Positions 9,423-18,828 of a stretch of 59,622 nt of DNA are shown here, in pieces. Below the pieces are notes generated by a model. The model had not been told where the DNA came from. It did no database searches and saw nothing but the letters and a program-made list of their open reading frames with translations. Within the stretch, counting starts at the first letter, position 1; each line of letters begins with the position of its first letter. Source of the stretch: CAZOWL01 sp964583605. Its GTDB lineage: Bacteria > Pseudomonadota > Gammaproteobacteria > Chromatiales > Chromatiaceae. The position numbers and the translations under genes are program-made. Where the stretch lies: positions 1-59,622 of the forward strand of contig CAZOWL010000014.1 of NCBI GenBank assembly GCA_964583605.1, in the 5' to 3' direction.

Positions 9423-9949
9423 GTCCCCTCCGGGCTCACCGGCCCAGGCCCGTTATCCGCGTCCCGCCGTGCTCGAGCGATCTTATCCAGAACGCCATTG
9501 ACGTAGCGATGACCTTGTTCGGCTCCCAGCAGCTTCGCGACGTCCACCGCTTCGTTGATGGCGACCTGGTAGGGCGTTTCCGGGCAGAACAGCAGCTCGA
9601 AAGTCGCAAGACGCAGGATGGCCCGCTCAACGGGATCGACCTGGGACAGAGGTCGATCGACCACGGCGCCGAGGGCCGCATCGATTGTCCCGTGCTCACG
9701 CGGCACGCCCAGCACCAGTTGCTCGAACAGGCCCTTATCGTACCTGACCTCACCAGACCCGCCCGCCGCATCGGCCCGGTCATCGCCATGAAGACCCATG
9801 GCGACCTCATCCCGCCAGTCTGTGTCGATGGCAAAATGCCGGGCGATCTCCGCCGGGTCCTCGCCGGTGAGCTGCCATTGATACAGACCGAGTACCGCAT
9901 AGCGACGGGCCAGTCGCCGCGGGCCGGCGCTCGTGTGATCTTGCGGCAT
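9404..9949 (-). CDS. nusB: Transcription antitermination factor NusB
   Basis: RNA-binding factor that with NusE recognises boxA in rRNA operons. The 181-residue all-helical protein has the N-terminal RRLARRYAVLGLYQWQ motif and the C-terminal helices EAVDVAKLLGAEQGHRYVNGVLDKI. It is somewhat longer than the E. coli protein (139) at both ends. It sits between ribH and thiL, its usual place. Confidence 0.95.
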   Translation of the reverse strand: MPQDHTSAGPRRLARRYAVLGLYQWQLTGEDPAEIARHFAIDTDWRDEVAMGLHGDDRADAAGGSGEVRYDKGLFEQLVLGVPREHGTIDAALGAVVDRPLSQVDPVERAILRLATFELLFCPETPYQVAINEAVDVAKLLGAEQGHRYVNGVLDKIARARRDADNGPGPVSPEGTCRSTT

Positions 9950-10012
9950 GCCTGAAGGTTCCTAATCGCCTCAGCCAGATCGTCCGTGCGGTGCCCGATG
10001 AGGCCACATCGC

Positions 10013-10495
10013 TCAGTCGAGCGCCCGCAACAGGCTGACCATCTCGATGGCCGACAATGCCGCCTCGGCACCCTTATTACCGGCCTTGGTACCAGCCCGC
10101 TCGATGGCCTGCTCGATCGTGTCCACGGTCAGCACGCCGAAGGAGACCGGCACTGTGTACTTCATGCTGACCTGGGCGATGCCCTTCACGCACTCCCCGG
10201 CGACGTATTCGAAATGGGGCGTGCCGCCCCGTATCACTGCACCGAGGGCGACAATGGCGTCATACCCCCCTTTCGCCGCGATGCGCTCGATGACAACGGG
10301 CATCTCGAAGGCGCCTGGCACACGGACGATCGTCAAGTCGGCCTCGTCGGCGCCGTGGCGCCGGAGTGTATCGACGGCACCTGCGAGCAGACTCTCGACG
10401 ATGAAGCTGTTGAAACGCGACACGACGAGACAAAACCGGGCCTGGTCGACCCGTAGCACACCTTCGACAGTCTTGATCATCAGCTCAGTCCTCAC
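10013..10495 (-). CDS. ribH: 6,7-dimethyl-8-ribityllumazine synthase
   Basis: Condenses the ribBX product 3,4-dihydroxy-2-butanone 4-phosphate with the pyrimidine intermediate of riboflavin synthesis. The 160 residues include FNSFIVESLLAGAVDTL, VPGAFEMPV, ALGAVIRGGTPHFEYV with the active-site histidine, and PVSFGVLT. It forms part of the ribBX-ribH-nusB-thiL operon; 49 bases separate it from ribBX. Confidence 0.96.
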   Translation of the reverse strand: MRTELMIKTVEGVLRVDQARFCLVVSRFNSFIVESLLAGAVDTLRRHGADEADLTIVRVPGAFEMPVVIERIAAKGGYDAIVALGAVIRGGTPHFEYVAGECVKGIAQVSMKYTVPVSFGVLTVDTIEQAIERAGTKAGNKGAEAALSAIEMVSLLRALD

Positions 10496-10544
10496 TTCGG
10501 CCGGTCAACGGGATAGACGTCGCAACGCGGCGCGCACTCGAGGC

Positions 10545-11666
10545 CTAGGTGCCATCGCCGCCGAGATACTCAACGACCTCGAGGTCGAACCCGGAGATCC
10601 CGTGCATCGCCTTCGGCGCACTCATCACCCGCATCTTACCAACGCCCAGATCGGCGAGGATCTGGGCGCCGATCCCGTAGGTACGCAACGCGTTGCGGTC
10701 CTGGCGGCGCGGCGGCACCTGATCGTCACGATCGTGCAGCTGAAAGTCGCGCACCCGCGCCAGCAGGTCGGCCGCGTTGTCGCGATTGCGCAGCACAACG
10801 ATCACGCCTTCACCCTGCTCAGCGATCTGGCGCATCGCCCCGCGCAACGGCCAGCCGCAGGCCGAATGGACCGTGTCGAACAGGTCGCACAGCGCGTTCT
10901 GCAGGTGGACACGCACCAGTGTCGGGCGTTCGGCCTCGGGTTTGCCGAGCGTCAAGGCCAGGTGAATCTGATTGTCAATCGTGTCGCGATAGGCCAGGGC
11001 GCGGAAGGTGCCGTATTTGGTCGGCAGCTCGCACTCGCCTTCACAGCAAACGGTCTTCTCATTGCTGACCCGGTAATGAATCAGGTCGGCGATCGTGCCG
11101 ATCTTGAGCCCATGGGCAGCCGCGAAGGCCTCCAGATCGGGACGCCTCGCCATGCTGCCGTCCTCGTTCAGGATCTCGACGATCACGGCCGCTGGCGAAA
11201 GACCGGCCAGGCGCGCCAGGTCGCAGCCGGCCTCGGTATGGCCAGCGCGGACGAGCACGCCGCCGGGCTGCGCCATCAGAGGAAAGACGTGCCCAGGCTG
11301 GACGACATCCTTGGGCGAGGCGTTTGGTGCCACGGCCGCTCGGATCGTCGTGGCCCGATCGGCGGCCGAGATGCCTGTCGTCACCCCGGTCGCGGCCTCG
11401 ATCGAGACGGTGAAGGCGGTCGACAAGGGCGCGCTGTTGTCGCTGACCATCAGCGGTAGCCGCAGGCGCTCGCACCGTTCTTTGGTGAGCGTCAGACAGA
11501 TCAGCCCGCGGCCGTATTTGGCCATGAAGTTGATGGCCTCCGGCGTAACCCGATCGGCGGCCAACAGGATGTCGCCCTCGTTCTCGCGGTCTTCGTCGTC
11601 CATGACGACGACCATCTTCCCGGCGCGGAGATCGGAAATCAGCTCTTCAGTGGAGTTCAAGGCCAT
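10545..11666 (-). CDS. ribB: DHBP synthase fused to a degenerate GTP cyclohydrolase II domain (RibBX type)
   Basis: The N-terminal half (about 1-205) is 3,4-dihydroxy-2-butanone 4-phosphate synthase with the acidic loop MDDEDRENEGD and the HTEAGCDLARLAG site. The C-terminal half (about 206-373) has the shape of GTP cyclohydrolase II, but aligning by eye to RibA gives Asn and Ser in place of two of the three zinc cysteines, and the RQEGRNIG-like catalytic segment is RNRDNAAD. Such hybrids are known in gammaproteobacteria (RibBX) and lack cyclohydrolase activity, so ribA should lie elsewhere. The ATG at 11666 (MALNSTEEL) is preferred to one 27 codons upstream. I found no FMN riboswitch upstream. 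Confidence 0.9.
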   Translation of the reverse strand: MALNSTEELISDLRAGKMVVVMDDEDRENEGDILLAADRVTPEAINFMAKYGRGLICLTLTKERCERLRLPLMVSDNSAPLSTAFTVSIEAATGVTTGISAADRATTIRAAVAPNASPKDVVQPGHVFPLMAQPGGVLVRAGHTEAGCDLARLAGLSPAAVIVEILNEDGSMARRPDLEAFAAAHGLKIGTIADLIHYRVSNEKTVCCEGECELPTKYGTFRALAYRDTIDNQIHLALTLGKPEAERPTLVRVHLQNALCDLFDTVHSACGWPLRGAMRQIAEQGEGVIVVLRNRDNAADLLARVRDFQLHDRDDQVPPRRQDRNALRTYGIGAQILADLGVGKMRVMSAPKAMHGISGFDLEVVEYLGGDGT

Positions 11667-12245
11667 GACGGGTGCGAGAAACGGACGGGAGGAAGATGTG
11701 TCGACGCATCGCGAGCAAGCCGCTAACGATAGCAGATCCCCGCGCAAAGCGTCATCAGTAGCCGGCCGTTTTCGCGGGCCGCGTCAGACCTGCCGGCATG
11801 CTGTATCGATCGGCGCCTGAAGGGTCGGGCGGCGCCGGTGCTCAGTTGCGCCAGCCGGGTCGTCGCGACGGCGGGCGCGATCCAAGCTGATCCCTTGGGC
11901 ATCGCCGGGATTTTACAGCCGGGATCTGTAGTACAAAGGCCGACGAGCGTGTTTGGGTAAGCATTTCCACTGACAATGAAATCCGCGCAGCACGTTCGCT
12001 CCCTCGCCTTCTGGGAAAGGGTTGGGGTGAGGGAACGATCAGGGGCGAGGCGCCATGTCATGGTATGGGGTGGCTCGGCTCGCCCCATGACCGTTAGTCA
12101 CGACCTGGGTAGTATCCTTATGTCGGCGCCAGCAACAACCCTTCCACCAACAACAGCGAGGGAGTGAAGTGGGCACACAGAGCAGTCATCATCAAATAAG
12201 CACGCTCCGGCATAGGCCAAGCCTCGTATTTGCCGGAGGCCGACC
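11667..12245. other. Divergent intergenic region between ribBX and cydA
   Basis: No gene is supported in these 579 bases. They separate the minus-strand rib operon from the plus-strand cyd operon and must hold both promoters. Repeat copy B occupies 11975-12097. The cydA ribosome site GGAGG is at about 12234-12240. I see no convincing FNR- or ArcA-like palindrome. Confidence 0.5.
11975..12097 (+). repeat. Two-hairpin intergenic repeat, copy B
   Basis: Complete copy running from AATGAAATCCGCGCAGCACG to GACCGTTAG. The first hairpin is CCCTCGCC...GGTTGGGGTGAGGG; the second is a palindrome with arms around GGGGCGAGG and CTCGCCCC. It lies 148 bases upstream of cydA in the same orientation, in the rib/cyd divergent region. 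Confidence 0.9.
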
Positions 12246-13820
12246 ATGATCGATCCCGTCGTCGTCGAGCTCTCGCGCTGGCAATTCGCCGCTACGGCCC
12301 TCTACCATTTTCTGTTCGTCCCCCTGACGCTCGGCCTGAGCTTTCTGCTGGCCGCGATGGAGACGGTCTATGTCACCACAGGGCGTGTCATCTACAAGGA
12401 GATGGCCCAGTTCTGGGGCAAGCTGTTTCTGATCAACTTCGCCCTCGGCGTCGCGACCGGACTCACGATGGAATTCCAGTTCGGAACGAACTGGTCCTTC
12501 TATTCGACCTTCGTCGGCGATATCTTCGGCGCGCCGCTGGCGATCGAGGGCCTGATGGCCTTCTTCATGGAGTCGACCTTCGTCGGCTTGATGGTCTTCG
12601 GCTGGCATCGCCTGAGCAAGGCCCAGCACCTTGCCGTGACCTATCTAGTGGCCCTGGGCTCGAACCTCTCTGCGGTCTGGATCCTGGTGGCCAACGGCTT
12701 CATGCAGGATCCGCAGGGCGCGGTGTTCAATCCGGACACGATGCGCATGGAGCTGGCCAGCTTCGCCGACCTGATCTTCAGCCACGACGCCCAATCCAAG
12801 TTCGTGCATACAAGCATCGCCGGCTTCGTCACCGCCGCCATCTTCGTCTGCGGCGTGAGCGCCTACTACATGCTCAAGCGCCAGCATCTGGCGCTGGCGA
12901 AGCGCTCCTTCCGCATGGCGGCCCTGTTCGGTGTGCTGAGCAGCGCCGGTGTGATCACCCTCGGCGACGCGCTGGGATTCGTCGGCGCGCATGCCCAACC
13001 GAGCAAGCTCGTCGCGATGGAGGGGCTCTGGTCTTACGAAGAGCCTCCGGTCGGCTTCAACATCGCCGCGGTGCCGAACGAAGAAGAGATGCGTCATGAC
13101 TACAGCCTGCAGGTTCCGTATCTGACCAGCTTGCTCGTGACCCGGAGCTTGGATAAGCCCGTCCCGTCAGCGGAATCCGTCATCGCCGAGGCCAAGGGGC
13201 GCATCCGCAATGGTATCCAGGCAGTCGCGGCCCTGAAGCGTCTGCAGAGCGATGCGACTGACACCGAGGCCAGGGACGAATTCGAGACCTACCGGGACGA
13301 TCTTGGATACGGCTTCCTGGTTGGCGCCTACGCGCAGAATCAGGACCCGACCTTGGCCAGCGACGCCGATATCCAACGCGCGGCCCGCGATACGGTGCCC
13401 AACATGGGCCTGGTGTTCTGGTCGTTTCGAGTGATGGTCGTCAGCGGTCTCTTCATGCTCGCCTTCTTCATCCTCGCGACCATCTACACGCTGCGTAACG
13501 AGGTCGAGAACAAGCGGCTGTTCCTGGCCTTCTCCGTCCTGATGATCCCGGTCCCCTTCATCGCCTGCGAGGCCGGTTGGCTAGTGGCCGAGATCGGCCG
13601 TCAGCCCTGGACGGTCTATGGCATCCTGCCCACCTGGATGTCGGTCTCGACACACAGCGTCGGCAACCTGATCTTCTCATTGACCGGCTTCGTGCTGCTC
13701 TACTCGATCTTCATCGCGATCGAGATGTACCTGATGATCAAATTCATCCGCAAGGGGCCCACGCCAGAGGAAGAGCTCCCGCCGGATGAGGCGCCGGCGA
13801 TCCCGGCCACGGCCAACTGA
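12246..13820 (+). CDS. cydA: Cytochrome bd ubiquinol oxidase subunit I
   Basis: Quinol-oxidising subunit of the high-affinity bd oxidase in the inner membrane. The 524-residue polytopic protein closely follows E. coli CydA in length and in motifs such as ALYHFLFVPLTLG (axial histidine at 21), NFALGVATGLTMEFQFGTNW, DIFGAPLAIEGL and GRQPW. The long quinol-binding loop is present, so it belongs to the L-type rather than the short-loop CIO type. Start codon with upstream GGAGG. First gene of cydA-cydB-cydX-cydD-cydC. Confidence 0.97.
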   Translation: MIDPVVVELSRWQFAATALYHFLFVPLTLGLSFLLAAMETVYVTTGRVIYKEMAQFWGKLFLINFALGVATGLTMEFQFGTNWSFYSTFVGDIFGAPLAIEGLMAFFMESTFVGLMVFGWHRLSKAQHLAVTYLVALGSNLSAVWILVANGFMQDPQGAVFNPDTMRMELASFADLIFSHDAQSKFVHTSIAGFVTAAIFVCGVSAYYMLKRQHLALAKRSFRMAALFGVLSSAGVITLGDALGFVGAHAQPSKLVAMEGLWSYEEPPVGFNIAAVPNEEEMRHDYSLQVPYLTSLLVTRSLDKPVPSAESVIAEAKGRIRNGIQAVAALKRLQSDATDTEARDEFETYRDDLGYGFLVGAYAQNQDPTLASDADIQRAARDTVPNMGLVFWSFRVMVVSGLFMLAFFILATIYTLRNEVENKRLFLAFSVLMIPVPFIACEAGWLVAEIGRQPWTVYGILPTWMSVSTHSVGNLIFSLTGFVLLYSIFIAIEMYLMIKFIRKGPTPEEELPPDEAPAIPATAN

Positions 13821-13845
13821 CGACACCAGTGAGGAGACGCACTCG

Positions 13846-14979
13846 ATGGAGCTGTATCTGATACTGAAGGTTGTCTGGTGGCTGCTGCTGGGCGTTCTGC
13901 TGATCGGGCTCGGCATCATGGTCGGGATGGACATGGGTGTCGGCACCGTGCTGCGCTACGTCGGGCGCACCGACTCCGAGCGGCGTGTCGCGCTCAACAT
14001 CATCGGCCCCCACTGGGACGGCAACCAGGTGTGGTTCATCTTGGGCGGCGGCGCCATCTTCGCCGCCTGGCCGATCATCTACGCCACCGCCTTCTCCGGC
14101 CTATACGTGGTCATGCTGATCCTCCTCTGGAGCATGATCGTGCGCCCGCTCGGCTTCGAGTATCGCAGCAAGCTGCAGAGCCCGACCTGGCGCAATGCCT
14201 GGGACTGGTCCCTGTTCGTCAGTGGCTTTGTGCCGATGCTGGTCTTCGGGGCCGCGATGGGCAACGCGCTTCAGGGCTTCCCATTTCAGTTCGAATGGCA
14301 TCTCGCTTCCCGCTACACAGGGAGCTTCGTGGCCTTGTTCAACCCGTTTGCGATCCTCTGCGGGCTCCTATCCGTGACCCTCTCGGTCTACATGGGCTGT
14401 GCGATGCTGATGATCCGTGGTGACGGTGAGCTCTATGCCCGCTCGAAGGACCTGCTGACCAAGAGCGCGCTGGCGGGCATTGCGATCTTCACGCTCTGCG
14501 GCCTCTGGGTGGTCTTCATGAAGGGTTACCACCTGGTGCAGGGGCCGGATCCTGCGATCGCGCAGACGCCACTGCAGCAGGAGGTCGCGCGGGCCCGCGG
14601 CGACTGGCTCAGCAACTTCCTCGCCCAGCCGCTGCTGTTCGTCGTACCCGCGCTTGCCTATGTGGGTCTCCTTGTCGGCCGCGCCATGGCGATGCGCGAC
14701 CGCTCTCAGCTGGCCTGGTGGCTCGGCGCCCTCGCCTGGATCGGCGTGATCGGCACCGTCGGTGCGGCCATGTTCCCGTTCATGATGCCATCGAGCTCGA
14801 CCCCGTCGCACAGCCTCACCGTCTGGAATGCCTCCTCGAGCGAGCAGACCTTGCTCTGGATGCTCGGCTTTACTGTCGTCTTCATGCCCCTGATCCTCTG
14901 GTACACAAGCTGGGCGTTCTGGGTGATGCGCGGCAAGGTAAGCGCCGCGCATGTCGAGACCGACGAGCACGCCTACTGA
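13846..14979 (+). CDS. cydB: Cytochrome bd ubiquinol oxidase subunit II
   Basis: Second core subunit of bd oxidase, 377 residues, with about eight membrane segments and the typical GIMVGMDMGVGTVLRYVGRTD and GPHWDGNQVWFILGGGA stretches near the start and PFMMPSS near the end. The start at 13846 has GAGGAGA upstream, eight bases before it; an in-frame start further upstream would run into cydA. Gap to cydA is 25 bases. Confidence 0.97.
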   Translation: MELYLILKVVWWLLLGVLLIGLGIMVGMDMGVGTVLRYVGRTDSERRVALNIIGPHWDGNQVWFILGGGAIFAAWPIIYATAFSGLYVVMLILLWSMIVRPLGFEYRSKLQSPTWRNAWDWSLFVSGFVPMLVFGAAMGNALQGFPFQFEWHLASRYTGSFVALFNPFAILCGLLSVTLSVYMGCAMLMIRGDGELYARSKDLLTKSALAGIAIFTLCGLWVVFMKGYHLVQGPDPAIAQTPLQQEVARARGDWLSNFLAQPLLFVVPALAYVGLLVGRAMAMRDRSQLAWWLGALAWIGVIGTVGAAMFPFMMPSSSTPSHSLTVWNASSSEQTLLWMLGFTVVFMPLILWYTSWAFWVMRGKVSAAHVETDEHAY

Positions 14980-14995
14980 TCAGGAGACGTCGAGC

Positions 14996-15190
14996 ATGGG
15001 AACATTGGTACGGTTTGTGACTTATGCGGCGATTGCCGCGCTGGTCATCCTGATGGCCATCCTCCTTGGCGACTATGGGGCCTGGTACTTCGCCTGGATC
15101 CTCGGCACCGTGATGCTCGTGCTAGTCTCGGCCGCTGGCGGTGCGCTGCTCGACACGCAAGAGGAAGAGAGGCAGAAGAAGGACAGCTGA
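14996..15190 (+). CDS. cydX: CydX-like small subunit with an extra N-terminal membrane helix
   Basis: A 64-residue protein between cydB and cydD, where cydX normally lies. Residues about 29-45 (GAWYFAWILGTVMLVLV) carry the CydX signature WYFAWILGT seen in the 37-residue E. coli protein. Here it is preceded by another hydrophobic segment (about residues 6-25), so the product should be a two-helix protein instead of one. The ATG at 14996 follows CAGGAGACG. CydX stabilises haems in the oxidase; the added helix might be a fused accessory subunit (a YbgE-like part is possible but not shown). Confidence 0.82.
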   Translation: MGTLVRFVTYAAIAALVILMAILLGDYGAWYFAWILGTVMLVLVSAAGGALLDTQEEERQKKDS

Positions 15191-15212
15191 CCCCCGAAGG
15201 GCACAGGGAGCG

Positions 15213-16973
15213 ATGGCGGTCGCCGAGGGCAAGACGCCCGTCCAGGTCTGGCTGAAGGGCGAGGAGCGCCGAGCCTCGCGCCCGTTGAGGCTCGCCGTGG
15301 CCCTGGGCCTGACAGGCGGCCTGCTCCTCATCGGCCAGGCCGGCCTGCTGGCCTCCCTGGCCGATGCCGTCATCCTCCACAAGGCCCGTCTCGAAGACCT
15401 CTGGCCCCTCCTCTGGGGTCTCCTCGCCATCTTCTTCCTGCGTGCGGGACTGACCTGGGCGGCCGAGCGCGCGGCGTTGGAGGCCGCCGCGCGGGTGAAG
15501 CTCGGCGTCCGCCAACAGCTCGTCGAGAGGCTGCAGGCGCTCGGCCCGGCACGCCTCGCCGTCGAGAGCACTGGCGGGCTGACCAACACCGTCGTCGACG
15601 GCGTCGAGGCATTGGAGGGCTATTACGCGCGTTACCTGCCGCAGATGTCGTTGGCGGCCCTGATCCCGCTGGCGATCCTGGTCTTCGTCTTGTCCGTGGA
15701 TTGGTTCTCGGCGCTGATCATGCTGCTCGCCGCGCCCTTGATCCCGATCTTCATGGTCCTCATCGGCAAGGGCGCCGAGGGCCTCAATCAGCGACAGTGG
15801 CGCACCCTGGCGAGACTCAGCGCACGCCTGTTGGATAGCCTGCAGGGGCTGACGACGCTCAAATTATTGAACGCCAGCCGCCGCGAGGCGGCCGTGATCG
15901 CGCGCCTCTCCGACGATTATCGTCGCAGCACGATGGCGGTGCTGCGGGTCGCCTTCCTGTCTTCATTGGCGCTCGAGTTCTTCGCCTCCGTCAGCATCGC
16001 CGTGGTCGCCGTATTCATCGGGTTTCGACTGCTCGGCTACCTGGAGTGGGGTCCGATCGACCTGCGCACCGGCCTGTTCGTGCTGCTCCTTGCCCCCGAG
16101 CTCTATCAGGCGCTCCGCAACCTGGGCACCCACTACCACGCCCGGATGGAGGCGATCGGGGCCGCGGAGGGGGTTGTGGAGATCCTCGAGCGCCCCCTGC
16201 CATCCCGCCCGACCACCTACCAGCCGTTGCCGGGCCACCCCCCATTCCCGATCCACTTCGATCGAGTGAGCTTCGCCTACGAGCCCGGGCGCACCGCGCT
16301 CAGCGACGTCAGCTTCCGCATCGAGCCTGGGGAGCGCGTGGCCCTTGTCGGGCCGAGCGGAGCAGGCAAGAGCACGATATTGAGCCTGGTGGTCGGCTTC
16401 CTGACGCCGGATAGCGGCGCCGTGCGCATCCAAGGGACCGATCTCGCCGTGATCGACCCTGATGCCTGGCGCCAACGACTGGCCTGGGTACCTCAGAGCC
16501 CACGGATCTTCCACGGCACGCTGCGCGAGAATATCTTGCTCGCTCGCCCCAACGCCAGCGACGGCGAGGTGCGCGCGGCCGCCGGCTTGGCACAGATCGA
16601 CCGCTTCATCGACCAGCTGCCGGACGGCTACGAGACCCTCGTGGGCGAGCGGGGACAAGGGCTCTCCGGCGGTCAGGCGCAGCGCATCGCGCTCGCGCGC
16701 GCATTCCTGCGCGACGCGCCACTGGTCCTACTCGATGAGGCGACTGCAAGCCTCGATGCCGAGAGCGAGGCAGCGGTCCAGGCCTCGATCGAGCGTCTCG
16801 CCGAGGGGCGCACGATGCTGATCGTCGCCCACCGCCTCAGCACCGTCCGCCGCGCCGATCGGATCCTTGTCATCGAGGAGGGGCGGCTCGTCGAGCAGGG
16901 CGATCACGGTGAGCTCATGCGACACGGCGGGCTCTATGCCGCACTGGCGCACGCCTACGGAGCGCCCCAGTGA
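15213..16973 (+). CDS. cydD: Cysteine/glutathione ABC exporter subunit CydD
   Basis: Half-transporter of the CydDC heterodimer needed for bd oxidase assembly. The 586 residues hold an N-terminal six-helix membrane domain and an ATPase domain with Walker A GPSGAGKST, signature LSGGQAQR, Walker B LVLLDEATASLD and the switch histidine in AHRLST. The start at 15213 follows AGGGAG; an upstream in-frame ATG would overlap cydX. It is coupled to cydC by a GTGA overlap. Confidence 0.95.
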   Translation: MAVAEGKTPVQVWLKGEERRASRPLRLAVALGLTGGLLLIGQAGLLASLADAVILHKARLEDLWPLLWGLLAIFFLRAGLTWAAERAALEAAARVKLGVRQQLVERLQALGPARLAVESTGGLTNTVVDGVEALEGYYARYLPQMSLAALIPLAILVFVLSVDWFSALIMLLAAPLIPIFMVLIGKGAEGLNQRQWRTLARLSARLLDSLQGLTTLKLLNASRREAAVIARLSDDYRRSTMAVLRVAFLSSLALEFFASVSIAVVAVFIGFRLLGYLEWGPIDLRTGLFVLLLAPELYQALRNLGTHYHARMEAIGAAEGVVEILERPLPSRPTTYQPLPGHPPFPIHFDRVSFAYEPGRTALSDVSFRIEPGERVALVGPSGAGKSTILSLVVGFLTPDSGAVRIQGTDLAVIDPDAWRQRLAWVPQSPRIFHGTLRENILLARPNASDGEVRAAAGLAQIDRFIDQLPDGYETLVGERGQGLSGGQAQRIALARAFLRDAPLVLLDEATASLDAESEAAVQASIERLAEGRTMLIVAHRLSTVRRADRILVIEEGRLVEQGDHGELMRHGGLYAALAHAYGAPQ

Positions 16974-18733
16974 GAGACCTGCTGCGCGTCCTGCAGCATA
17001 CGCGCCGCTATGCCAATTGGATGGCGCTGGGCATATTCGCGGCACTAGTGACCCTGGTCGCCAACATCGGACTGCTCGCCACGGCCGGCTGGTTCATCGC
17101 AGCGATGGCGGTCGCCGGCGCGAGCGGCACGGCGATCAACTATTTCACCCCCGCTGCGCTGATCCGCGCCTTCGCCATCGCGCGCAGCGCCGGTCGCTAT
17201 CTCGAGCGGCTCGTGACGCACGAGGCAACCTTCCGCCTGCTCGCAGGGCTGCGGGTGTGGTTCTTCGAGCATCTCGAGCCGCTCGCCCCGGCGCGCCTCC
17301 AACAGACCCGCAGCGGCGATCTGCTGAGCCGCATCCGCGCCGATATCGACTGCCTCGACAATCTCTATCTACGCCTGCTGCTGCCAATCCTGGTGGCCGT
17401 GCTGGGCGCCGGCGCGGCGGTGGCGTTCCTGGCGCTCTACAGCGGCGCCCTTGCGGTCCTCGCCCTGGCCGGGCTGCTGTTGGCAGGGCTCGTCTTGCCC
17501 GCACTGGTCCAACGCCTAGGCGCGCCGCCCTCGGCGCGTCAGGTCGAGACGGCAGCTGCGTTGCGCACAGCCGCCGTCGACGGCCTGCAGGGCATGGCCG
17601 AGCTGACCGTCTACGGACAAGCGCAGAGGCAGTCGCGCGCCATCGCCGCGCTGAGCACGGCCTGGGTCGCCGACCAGCGGCGGCTGGCGAGCCTCAACGG
17701 CCTGTCGCTTGCCGGGGCCGGCCTGCTCGCGAACCTAACGCTCTGGGGCGGCCTCATCATCCTCGTGCCGCTCGTCGGTCTCGGGCGGATCGATGGCCCC
17801 GAGCTGACGATGCTCGCCTTTGTCCTCCTTGCCTGCTTCGAGGCGGTCGCCCCGCTGCCGCCAGCGTTTCGCTCCCTGGGCGCGATCCTCGCCGCGACGC
17901 GACGGCTGCTCGCGCTGATCGACACCGAGCCGGCGGTGCCCGAGCCGAGCGCGCCGGCGGCGCTCCCGCCGCGCCTCGATCTCGTATTCGATACCGTCTC
18001 TCTGCGCTATCAGCCCGACGCGCCCTGGGCGCTGCAGGATGTCTCCTTCGCCGTACGGGCCGGAGAGCGCGTTGCCCTGATTGGGCCAAGCGGCTCGGGC
18101 AAGAGCAGCGTCATCAATCTGTTGTTACGGTTCTGGGACTACCAGGGCGGTTGCATCACCCTCGGGGGTGTGGACATCCGAACGGTAAGCGGGCAGGACA
18201 TCCGCCGTCAGGTCGCGGTGGTCTCCCAGCACGGCCATCTATTCAACACCTCGATTCGCGAGAACCTGCTACTGGCACGGCCGGGCGCGACGCCCGAGCA
18301 GCTCGAGCAGGCCTGCGCCGCCGCTCAGATCCAAGAGCTCATCGCATCCCTGCCACAGGGCTACGACACCCCGGTCGGCGAGGCCGGCCTGCGGCTCTCC
18401 GGCGGGCAGGCCCGGCGCCTACTCATCGCGCGTGCCGTACTGCGCGATGCACCGATCCTGGTCCTCGACGAGCCGACCGAGGGGCTGGACTCGGCCACCG
18501 CCCGCTCGCTGATGACCGCCATACAGACCCTGATGGCCGGGCGCACCGTGCTCCTCGTCAGCCACCGCGCCGCGGACCTCGCGGGTATGGATCGGATCAT
18601 CCTGCTCGATCAGGGCCGGGTGCTCGATCAGGGAGTCCACGCCGAGCTGCTGACGCGCTGCCCGGCCTATCGCGGCCTGTTCGATCGGCTTGGCGAGGAA
18701 CTGGGCGAGATCCCCAGTATGGCCAAGGCCTAG
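16970..18733 (+). CDS. cydC: Cysteine/glutathione ABC exporter subunit CydC
   Basis: Partner of CydD; 587 residues, membrane domain then ATPase with Walker A GPSGSGKSS, signature LSGGQARR and Walker B ILVLDEPTEGLD. It starts at a GTG that overlaps the cydD stop (GTGA), so the two are made together. It closes the cyd operon; the next gene is convergent. Confidence 0.95.
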   Translation: MRDLLRVLQHTRRYANWMALGIFAALVTLVANIGLLATAGWFIAAMAVAGASGTAINYFTPAALIRAFAIARSAGRYLERLVTHEATFRLLAGLRVWFFEHLEPLAPARLQQTRSGDLLSRIRADIDCLDNLYLRLLLPILVAVLGAGAAVAFLALYSGALAVLALAGLLLAGLVLPALVQRLGAPPSARQVETAAALRTAAVDGLQGMAELTVYGQAQRQSRAIAALSTAWVADQRRLASLNGLSLAGAGLLANLTLWGGLIILVPLVGLGRIDGPELTMLAFVLLACFEAVAPLPPAFRSLGAILAATRRLLALIDTEPAVPEPSAPAALPPRLDLVFDTVSLRYQPDAPWALQDVSFAVRAGERVALIGPSGSGKSSVINLLLRFWDYQGGCITLGGVDIRTVSGQDIRRQVAVVSQHGHLFNTSIRENLLLARPGATPEQLEQACAAAQIQELIASLPQGYDTPVGEAGLRLSGGQARRLLIARAVLRDAPILVLDEPTEGLDSATARSLMTAIQTLMAGRTVLLVSHRAADLAGMDRIILLDQGRVLDQGVHAELLTRCPAYRGLFDRLGEELGEIPSMAKA

Positions 18734-18828
18734 AGGGGCAAGGCCGTGAGCCCCGCCCTGCCTGGCCTCAGGGCTCTCAGGGCTCTTAGGGGCTCATGCT
18801 GAGACCTTGGCCGCGGCGCGCGGCCGTG

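Noticed and set aside
9436..10071. 211-codon minus-strand frame over nusB
   Set aside because: Alternative frame of nusB without a ribosome site; nusB motifs are in the other frame.
11667..11830. FMN riboswitch upstream of ribBX
   Set aside because: The conserved RFN blocks are not present on the minus strand.
16867..18789. 640-codon frame overlapping cydC
   Set aside because: Another reading frame of cydC, low complexity and Arg-rich, without homology-like motifs.
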